From: Panulirus ornatus
Taxonomy: Eukaryota; Arthropoda; Malacostraca; Decapoda; Palinuridae
Assembly (NCBI RefSeq): GCF_036320965.1
Contig: NC_092235.1
Span: 5,535,564-5,599,563 of the forward strand
Length of the DNA: 64,000 nt
Direction: 5' to 3'
A model generated the notes under the pieces. The model saw only the letters and a program-made list of their open reading frames with translations, ran no database searches and had not been told where the DNA came from. Shown here piece after piece: positions 55,793 through 64,000 of this stretch. Positions within the stretch are counted from its first letter, which is position 1. Each line of letters begins with the position of its first letter. The translations under genes and the position numbers were made by a program.

Positions 55793-55884
<92 letters not shown>
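55793..55884. repeat. (TA)n microsatellite
   Basis: About 90 bases of TA ending at the 5' truncation of RTE copy M. Confidence 0.95.
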
Positions 55885-55888
<4 letters not shown>

Positions 55889-57060
55889 GGATGTAAGGCA
55901 TGTGTACGTGTAGGAAGAGAGGAAAGTGATTGGTTCTCAGTGAATGTAGGTTTGCGGCAGGGGTGTGTGATGTCTCCATGGTTGTTTAATTTGTTTATGG
56001 ATGGGGTTGTAAGGGAGGTAAATGCAAGAGTCCTGGAAAGAGGGGCAAGTATGAAGTCTGTTGGGGATGAGAGAGCTTGGGAAGTGAGTCAGTTGTTGTT
56101 CGCTGATGATACAGCGCTGGTGGCTGATTCATGTGAGAAACTGCAGAAGCTGGTGACTGAGTTTGGTAAAGTGTGTGGAAGAAGAAAGTTGAGAGTAAAT
56201 GTGAATAAGAGCAAGGTTATTAGGTACAGTAGGGGTGAGGGTCAAGTCAATTGGGAGGTGAGTTTGAATGGAGAAAAACTGGAGGAAGTGAAGTGTTTTA
56301 GATATCTGGGAGTGGATCTGTCAGCGGATGGAACCATGGAAGCGGAAGTGGATCATAGGGTGGGGGAGGGGGCGAAAATTTTGGGAGCCTTGAAAAATGT
56401 GTGGAAGTCGAGAACATTATCTCGGAAAGCAAAAATGGGTATGTTTGAGGGAATAGTGGTTCCAACAATGTTGTATGGTTGCGAGGCGTGGGCTATGGAT
56501 AGAGATGTGCGCAGGAGGATGGATGTGCTGGAAATGAGATGTTTGAGGACAATGTGTGGTGTGAGGTGGTTTGATCGAGTAAGTAACGTAAGGGTAAGAG
56601 AGATGTGTGGAAATAAAAAGAGCGTGGTTGAGAGAGCAGAAGAGGGTGTTTTGAAATGGTTTGGGCACATGGAGAGAATGAGTGAGGAGAGATTGACCAA
56701 GAGGATATATGTGTCGGAGGTGGAGGGAACGAGGAGAAGAGGGAGACCAAATTGGAGGTGGAAAGATGGAGTGAAAAAGATTTTGTGTGATCGGGGCCTG
56801 AACATGCAGGAGGGTGAAAGGAGGGCAAGAAATAGAGTGAATTGGAGTCATGTGGTATACAGGGGTTGACGTGCTGTCAGTGGATTGAAGCAAGGCATGT
56901 GAAGCGTCTGGGGTAAACCATGGAAAGCTGTGTAGGTATGTATATTTGCGTGTGTGGACGTGTGTATGTACATGTGTATGGGGGGGGGGGGGGTTGGGCC
57001 ATTTCTTTCGTCTGTTTCCTTGCGCTACCTCGCAAACGCGGGAGACAGCGACAAAGTATA
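55885..57060 (+). mobile_element. RTE LINE copy M, 5'-truncated, frame intact
   Basis: It starts at [16 protein letters not shown] and stays open to the normal stop after VVYRG at 56869, with motif B, FADD and the whole C-terminal region. The short-type 3' untranslated region and hairpin end at 57060 with ACAAAGTATA and an A-run. It shares GKVCGRRKLRV and [10 protein letters not shown] with copies C and K, against CERRK and LAADG in E and H, so at least two subfamilies are present. Confidence 0.92.
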
Positions 57061-57061
57061 A

Positions 57062-57135
<74 letters not shown>

Positions 57136-57233
57136 CTTTGTCGCTGTCTCCCGCGTTTGCGAGGTAGCGCGAGGAAACAGACGAAAGAAATGGCCCAACC
57201 CCCATACACACGTACATACACACGTCCACACAC

Positions 57234-57300
<67 letters not shown>
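57061..57300. mobile_element. A/TA/T tract, inverted RTE tail and (TA)n
   Basis: After copy M come A-run, (TA)n and T-run (57061-57133), then a minus-strand RTE tail of about 105 bases (57134-57240) beginning with the terminal hairpin complement. Another (TA)n follows to 57300. The two RTE 3' ends face each other. Confidence 0.85.
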
Positions 57301-57770
57301 TGAAAAGGATCGCAAATTTGCACGTGATCAAGTATATTCTTATGAGTCCACGGGGAAAATAAACACGATAAATTCCCAAGTGCATTTTCGAGTAAAACTC
57401 ACATCATCAGGGGAGACACAAGAGAGAAATATAACAGTCAGTTGATATACAACGAAGAGACGTAGCTAGGACGCCATATGGTAAACATGTGATTGTCCAA
57501 GACAGACAACAAGCGTATCATAAACTTATTATGTGGACAAGAAGGTAAATTGTTTACTCATTTTATCAACATTAAAGTTATCCAATTTGTATAGACCATC
57601 ACAAATATTAAGATTATAATTCTTTGTGTATTCAGTAATAGAAGATTCAATGATATTTCTCGTGATACTTGAGTTAGAGTTAATAACTGAGATGGCATTA
57701 TTAACTCTAATTCCAGTACCACGAGAAATATCATTGAATCTTCTATTATTAAATACACAAAGAATTATAA
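57301..57770 (-). mobile_element. Penelope-like 3' fragment with inverted junction
   Basis: 57301-57690 is the minus-strand counterpart of 61300-61665: the end of the coding region (sense of RNIIESSIIKYIKNYN and DNFIVDRICK) and the 3' untranslated part. At about 57692 the orientation flips and 57695-57770 repeats the RNIIESSI-like segment on the plus strand. The result is a palindrome with arms of about 70 bases. Confidence 0.8.
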
Positions 57771-58392
57771 ACCTTGAGGAAGCAACATGGCGGTCAAAAA
57801 TAAGCTGCAGGAATGAAGTTTATGAATGGAATATCAGTGAGACGATCCAAATGACGAATGAATGAGAGCGTAGTCAACATACAATATAAAAGGACATATT
57901 ATGAATGGCAGCCAGGCAAGTAACGGCCCAACTGAATGGAAGGATTTAAAAGTTCGCGTTATATGACGAATTTTGATAGATTATCCAAATTTCTATTCCA
58001 GTTATGAAACTTAATGGTTGTGTTCAGTTCTAGAGACAAAGTTTAAAGGTTTGTGTTTCAAAGATGAACCAAAAAGGATATCGTTAAATTAACTGACATT
58101 AAAATTTGTCAATTAAGTGAATCATTTTGTACAATAGCTGTAATTTGACAGAGTTAAAAGTTCGCAGTTTCATTACAATTCTAATTTAAAAGCTTGATAT
58201 TTAATGATGGTTTGCACAAGCTTAACGTACACTTAAGTTTTGTGTTTATATGACGTATCTTAAAGGACTCTGGTAAAATAACGCAGCTGGAAGGTTTACG
58301 TTCAAATGACGGTGTTTAAATGTTTATTGATGAATGGTAGATTTAAATGGATAGATTTTAAGTTCGCGTTTTCATGAGCGACTTTAAACCTT
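57771..58392. repeat. Degenerate repeat, tttaaaagttcgcgtt type
   Basis: Words like GTTTAAAGGTTTGTGTT and TTTAAAAGTTCGCGTT recur every 40-60 bases. No gene is seen. Confidence 0.55.
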
Positions 58393-58789
58393 GTGGTTGA
58401 ATGTCACAGTTTAAATGTTGGTATGTACAATGTTGACCAGATGGCGGTAGTGTGTAGACACAGCCATATCAGGTCGTATTTATCATCATTAAAGTCACCT
58501 TCCTTACTTACTTATGGCGGCGATGAAATTCACTGGTTCTTGATTGTGCACCAATTAACCTATCAGATAATGGTACAATGTTTGCCTGGTGTTGCATATA
58601 TCACGTCTGTTGTTGAAACACAAGAATGCCAGGTGACTTTGGGAGTGGATGATAATGTAAAGATCAATATAAATGTGGGAAATCTTGAACCGCCATCACC
58701 AGACACAACACATGTTTGGATCTGGCGGGGGGAGGGACTTGCCTGTGACGTCACGATGCCCCGCCTCCAGCCTGGCGCCGCTCTGTGTG
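58393..58789 (+). other. Open stretch of unknown nature
   Basis: An open frame of about 130 codons runs into the GT-rich minisatellite. Composition is ordinary, with no recognised domain. The frame ends only inside the repeat, so it may be chance. Confidence 0.2.
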
Positions 58790-58868
58790 TGTGTGTGTGT
58801 GTGTGTGTGTAGCCCCTGGGTTCATGTTGGCCACAGCCACCCACCGGCCGGTGGTCAGGTCAGTGGGC

Positions 58869-58901
<33 letters not shown>

Positions 58902-59044
58902 CCCCTGGGTTCATGTTGGCCACAGCCACCCACCGGCCGGTGGTCAGGTCAGTGGGCGGTGTGTGTGTGTGTGTGTGTGTGTGTGTAGCCCCTGGGTTCA
59001 TGTTGGCCACAGCCACCCACCGGCCGGTGGTCAGGTCAGTGGGC

Positions 59045-59081
<37 letters not shown>

Positions 59082-59215
59082 CCCCTGGGTTCATGTTGGC
59101 CACAGCCACCCACCGGCCGGTGGTCAGGTCAGTGGGCGGTGTGTGTGTGTGTGTGTGTGTGTGTGTAGCCCCTGGGTTCATGTTGGCCACAGCCACCCAC
59201 CGGCCGGCCGGGCGG
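58790..59215 (+). repeat. GT-rich minisatellite, 5 units of about 90-100 bp
   Basis: Each unit has an invariant part starting AGCCCCTGGGTTCATGTTGG, a perfect 14-base palindrome CCACCGGCCGGTGG, GTCAGGTCAGTGGGCGGT, and a (GT)n run of variable length. The last unit replaces the palindrome with a GGCCGGCCGGGCGGGCGG variant. The same array, inverted, flanks the gap at 13273. Confidence 0.95.
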
Positions 59216-60263
59216 GCGGTAGTTTATAACTAAGACTGGTAGTTTCACATGCCACTTGGAGTGTCCCTCACTACAGAACTTGAGCAGCTCTTATCCTGAG
59301 GTGGAGCAGTTGATCCTCTCCACCAGGCTGGTACACTTGGTCTGCACCAGGTGGCTCCCTCCTGGTCATCCTGAGTGGTTGGTTGCTGTGTGGGATTTAA
59401 TGACCACTGACTTGTGAAGGTCATTAGACCAACCATCATTTTATCATCTGATAAAACATGAAGCAACGCCAAATATTACATGATCCACCTAAACTATTGA
59501 GAATGATGAAGTCTGATATTGTTACGTTACGTCATCCAATCTTGCCACTCACATGTTACGGTAATCACGACTACATACATAGTGTTGTTACGACTGATAT
59601 TACTGTATGTACTGTAGTAACGTACTGTGGTTATGTGGACACCAGACGAGACCATCATTATGATGTGTCACCAACATGTATCTATAATGCTTCTATAACC
59701 AGCATGATCAAGAAGGTTATAACAACATTATCCTTGTGTCACCAACATGTATCTATAATGCTTCTATAACCTGCATGATCAAGAAGGTTATAACAACATT
59801 ATCCTTGTGTCACCAGCATGTATCTATAATACTTCTATAACCAGCATGATCAAGAAGGTTATAACAACATTATCCTTGCGTCACCAACATGTATCTATAA
59901 TACTTCTATAACCAGCATGATCAAGAAGGTTATAACAACATTATCCTTGTGTCACCAACATGTATCTATAATACTTCTATAACCAGCATGATCAAGAAGG
60001 TTATAACAACATTATCCTTGTGTCACCAGCATGTATCTATAATACTTCTATAACCAGCATGATCAAGAAGGTTATAACAACATTATCCTTGTGTCACCAA
60101 CATGTATCTATAATACTTCTATAACCAGCATGATCAAGAAGGTTATAACAACATTATCCTTGTAGTTGTTGGATCAGTGTAGAGCAGAGCAATACCTGGT
60201 TAACATTACTTCCTGGTTGGTGGCCGCCATAAATACCACCAGTGTTTATAAGCTCACACATGA
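58790..60263 (-). repeat. Inverted duplication, right arm
   Basis: Reverse complement of 11518-13272. The order is the minisatellite, the shared unique stretch (59216-59660), the 71-bp satellite (about 59665-60165, seven units) and the shared lead ending at CTCACACAT (60263). Penelope-derived DNA follows after about 50 unshared bases. Confidence 0.85.
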
Positions 60264-60317
60264 TTCCACCTTCTTGTAAGTGGAGCGAGAGTCGGTGGCT
60301 CAGGGTGCAGGTGTACT

Positions 60318-61236
60318 GATCATGTTGAGATGAGTAATAATGGATATATGAGCATACATTGGTGGGTTTCCTGTATATGCTAAACTTAAACTTGTTTCCT
60401 TGTCTATGGATCATGGAATCTAGAAATGGTAACATACCATTATTTTCATTTTTCTACAGTAAATTTGATGGAAGGTACTAAATTGTTAAGTAAGGGGAGA
60501 AATATTTGTAAATTTTCATTTGTTCGTCAAACACAAAGAAAGTCACCTACATACCTAAACCAAATTGCATTAGAAGGTAAGATATCCTTTAGTAATTTTG
60601 TTTCAAAACATTCCATGTAAAGATTACTTAGTACAGGTGAAAGAGGGTTACCCATTACCATACCAAATTTTTGAGCATAATAATCTCCATTAAATTGAAA
60701 TACACAGTCTTTTATACACAATTTTATCAGTTCAATGAAATTAGACTTTGAAGCAGGTAAATGAATATCATCCAAGACATCAAATAAATATTCTAAAAGG
60801 TCATCAACTGGAACTTTAGTGAAAAGTGAGGAAACATCAAAGCTAACTAGTTTAAAATCAAAATTAACATTGATATTGTTTAGCTTGTTGACTAAATCTA
60901 CATTGTTCATGATATTAGAATTTGATACCTTACCCACTAAAGGGCTTAATAAAGAAACTAACCATTTTGACAATTCATATGTGATGGAGCCTACTGAACT
61001 CACTATAGGTCTTGCTGGAAAATTCTGTTTATGTGTTTTGATAAGTCCATACATATATGGCAATGAAGGGGACAAAGATGACAAACTTTTGATGAGAGAA
61101 ATGGTACCTTTCAACAACAACTTCATTTCTTTATTGAAATGAGAATTAACTGCTTTTAAGGGATCATTTAAAAGATCATTCATTTTAGATAAATAGTTAC
61201 TTTTGTCTAAAATCACAACAGAGTTAGACTTATCTG
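60318..61236 (-). pseudogene. Penelope-like reverse transcriptase, left inverted copy
   Basis: Minus strand, 61216-60527 open: SLPYMYGLIKTHK, ARPIVSSVGSITYELSKWL, FDVSSLFTKVPVDDLLEYL (motif A), KFGMVMGNPLSPVLSNLYME (motif B) and WFRYVGDFLCV (motif C, where the usual YVDD is YVGD, losing a catalytic Asp). A TGA follows immediately. Beyond it, after a one-base shift, come MLPFLDSMI and FSIYRKPTNVCSYIHYYSSQ. The copy is cut at about 60318, before the GIY-YIG endonuclease. Against the right copy it lacks about 12 codons near TYSKLSKTP. Confidence 0.9.
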
Positions 61237-63199
61237 CCTTGTTTAATCACGCTAAAAACTATGATCATTGTATTGACTGGAGTAACGCCATCTCAGTTAT
61301 TAACGCTAACTCTATTACCAAGAGGAATATCATTGAATCTTCTATTATTAAGTACATAAAGAATTATAATCTTAATATTAGTGATGGTCTATACAAATTA
61401 GATAACTTTATTGTTGATAGAATTTGTAAAATGATAAGTTTACGAACGCTCGTTGTATGTTTTGGACAATCACATGTTTACCAAATGGCTCTTAGCTTCG
61501 TCTCTTCGATGTATATCAACTGACAGATTTCTCTCTTGTGTCTCCCCTGATGATGTGATTGATACACGAAATTGCACTTGGGAGTTTATCGTGTTTTATT
61601 TTCCCCGTGGACTCATAGGAATATCTTGATGACGCGCAAAATTGTGATCCTTTCCAACATGGATTCCACACGGCTTTTCTATTTCTTCTCTACAAGCTGT
61701 CCTGGACTTTCTCCTTTCGTTACTGCTTTCTCCAAATCGCTAATCAAGGCTTACCAACTGAAGTTACGATTTGGATTCCTTAGGAAATGCCTTGATGAAC
61801 AAATGATGCCAAGATCTGTCCTACCTCAACGTTTGTTTCAGCTGTCTGGTCGACGATTTGACCAATTCCAAAATATTATTTTAAAGAAAAACATTGAATT
61901 AAAGAAACTTGAAATGGAGGAGGCTTTTCGCATTTCAAGAGAGAAGAAACGTGCCTTTCAAATGGCAATACCGACACACTGGAAGAACCGGATGTTGGAC
62001 TATTGCTATGATAAATTAAGGAAAGAATGCAATAGGCTACAAGTGTCACTAAATTGTAAGTTGGACCATCTTATTGAAAACAGCGACTGGACCAAGAACA
62101 CAAACCCATCTTTTGTGGTAAACCTGTCTAATAAACTAGATAAAGATTCCTTGTGTGCATTAGGCTATGGTTTGTTTTGTGTGCTCTGACAGGGAAGCCA
62201 GCTGTGTTGATGTCACAAAGTCTTTTTGTAATTTAGAAAAATACAGTAATTTAAGTAATGATGAAATTAATATCTGTAAGGGTTTAGTGTATGCCAGTTT
62301 GTCAAAACCAGTGGAAGCTAATTGCCCTAAAAGATTCATAAGAGCTATTAACACCTTAAAGAAAGACAAGGATATACATATTACTAAACAGATAAGTCTA
62401 ACTCTGTTGTGATTTTAGACAAAAGTAACTATTTATCTAAAATGAATGATCTTCTAAATGATGACACAACATATTCTAAACTTAGTAAAACTCCCTTAGA
62501 AGCAGTTAACTCTCATTTCAATAAAGAAATGAAGTTGTTGTTGAAAGGTAACATCTCTCTTATCAAAAGTTTGTCATCTTTGTCCCCTTCATTGCCATAT
62601 ATGTATGGACTTATCAAAACATAAACAGAATTTTCCAGCAAGACCTATAGTGAGTTCAGTAGGCTCCATCACATATGAATTGTCAAAATGGTTAGTTTCT
62701 TTATTAAGCCCTTTAGTGGGTAAGGTATCAAATTCTAATATCATGAACAATGTAGATTTAGTCAACAAGCTAAACAATATCAATGTTAATTTTGATTTTA
62801 AACTAGTTAGCTTTGATGTTTCCTCACTTTCCACTAAAGTTCCAGTTGATGACCTTTTAGAATATTTATTTGATGTCTTGGATGATATTCATTTACCTGC
62901 TTCAAAGTCAAATTTCATTGAACTGATTAAATTGTGTATAAAAGACTGTATTTCAATTCAATGGAGATTAGTATGCTCAAAAATTTGGTATGGTAATGGG
63001 TGACCCTCTTTGACCTGTACTATGTAATCTTTATATGGAATTATCTGAAACAAAATTACTAAAGGATATCTTACCTTCTAACGCAATTTGGTTTAGGTAT
63101 GTAGATGATGTTCTTTGTGTTTGACGAACAAATGAAAATTTACAAATATTTCTCCCCTTACTTAACAATTTAGTACCTTCCATCAAATTTACTGTAGAG
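61237..63199 (+). pseudogene. Penelope-like element, right copy with tandem 3' piece
   Basis: 61237-61658 is the last part of the coding region (NHAKNYDHCIDWSNA, RNIIESSIIKYIKNYN, the C-terminal side of the endonuclease) plus the 3' untranslated part. It runs straight into a 5' end with ATG at 61659 (DSTRLFYFFSTSCPGLSPFV). The frame covers the N-terminal region (LIKAYQLKLRFGFLRKCLDE, FQMAIPTHWKNRMLDYCYDK), then after several frameshifts the RT with SYELSK-type motifs, FDVSSLSTKVPVDDLLEYL and RYVDDVLCV (catalytic Asp pair intact). A TGA follows at the same place as in the left copy. The element is cut at 63199. A tandem 3'-then-5' layout with an inverted copy upstream is typical of Penelope elements. 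Confidence 0.9.
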
Positions 63200-63389
63200 C
63201 TTACAAAAATCCTATACATGAATATTATTTTTATTCACCTTTGCACATTGTTCAGTTAGCCTTTGTATTGTTATTCAACTTTGCTACCTCATTGGTTTTT
63301 GAGAGCTACACCTGGTTGGATTGTGATTATTATGTGCTCTAAGATCACACTTATTGCAAGTTGCTTTATAGGATTTTTGTAAGCTCTAC
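63194..63389. repeat. Inverted repeat pair, possible MITE
   Basis: Perfect 23-base arms (63194-63216, starting GTAGAGCTTACAAAAATC, and its complement at 63367-63389) enclose 150 bases. It sits exactly where the Penelope copy ends. No target duplication is evident. Confidence 0.6.
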
Positions 63390-64000
63390 TTTAAGATTTA
63401 TATTGTATTCCTGATAAAATCTCTGTTTTAACTCTTCTGAAGACCAGCTCTTTCATGCCTGTCATGCTACAGTATAATTCATTTTCTCTTATCTTTGACC
63501 ACTGTCATTCCATTTCCCTACACCTTGTTTTCAGTTTCTGTGAGAAATGTTAGATCAGAGTTTCATTTTTCCACTTGACAGGAAATTATTTGGTACTGTT
63601 GTGTGGTGAGCACACCACTAGATAGCCAGCTGCGCCCTGCTAGTGATTCCCGTATGTGTGCAAGTAAATCATAGTATTTAAAGCCTCCATATTGCTCTCT
63701 CAATATGACAATGTTATGATAGTTCAGCATAAAACAGGCGTGGCATGATGCCAACAGTAGCAGACAAGTCTTTTTTCTCAAAGAAACCGAAAAAAATGGC
63801 TCCTTCACTACTTTAAGAACCACTTACTCCTTTGAACATGAAAAATGACTCATCATATGAAACCCCTACAACATGTATGACATTTTAAAGTAACCTTTAC
63901 CACGAATATATACAACATAGCTCTGAAAGTTCTACATTGCTGCTGGAATTTTCACATTACAGAGAAAAGTTTCATTTATGTTTGGCCTTGGAATAGTTGG
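63390..64000. other. No gene seen
   Basis: AT-rich with an 86-codon minus-strand frame (63563-63823) of unknown nature. Confidence 0.5.

Overview
This is a eukaryotic, AT-rich, intergenic-looking window dominated by retrotransposons and simple repeats. A decapod crustacean is the best guess, but this is inference: an RTE-type LINE occurs many times, Penelope-like elements are present, (TA)n, (ATT)n, (GA)n and (GT)n microsatellites are abundant, there is an interstitial run of the arthropod telomere motif (TTAGG), and host genes are sparse. Two 100-N placeholders (13273-13372 and 25946-26045) mark assembly gaps.

Layout. 1-2.4 kb: remains of a minus-strand Ty3/gypsy-like LTR element (integrase, protease, gag zinc knuckle, possible primer binding site). 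2.6-11 kb: three dispersed copies of an unrecognised repeat made of two 163-bp units, an open stretch of uncertain coding strand (7.29-8.2 kb) and a decayed RTE. 11.5-13.3 kb: one arm of an inverted duplication whose other arm lies at 58.8-60.3 kb; both carry a 71-bp satellite. 13.4-15.5 kb: Penelope and RTE pieces with error-like homopolymers. 15.5-26.4 kb: tandem repeats, two GC-rich islands without recognised genes and an RTE 5' fragment. 26.9-50.7 kb: RTE copies in both orientations, mostly 5'-truncated and separated by (TA)n or (ATT)n, one with a twin-priming-type inversion, plus two copies of a SINE-like element, a KH-domain gene relic (30.9-31.8 kb), pieces of other LINEs and a (TTAGG)8 tract. 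51.7-52.6 kb: an intact intronless protein kinase gene with a recognisable core promoter. 54.7-55.7 kb: a 5S rRNA-derived fragment and two tRNA genes. 55.9-57.2 kb: another RTE. 57.3-63.2 kb: Penelope-like fragments arranged head to head.

The only gene likely to make a conventional host protein is the kinase. The KH-domain gene is nearly whole but frame-broken. The two tRNAs fold fully and have T-run terminators. The LINE and the SINE-like element appear linked, because both end in a similar hairpin, as expected if the LINE enzyme moves both.
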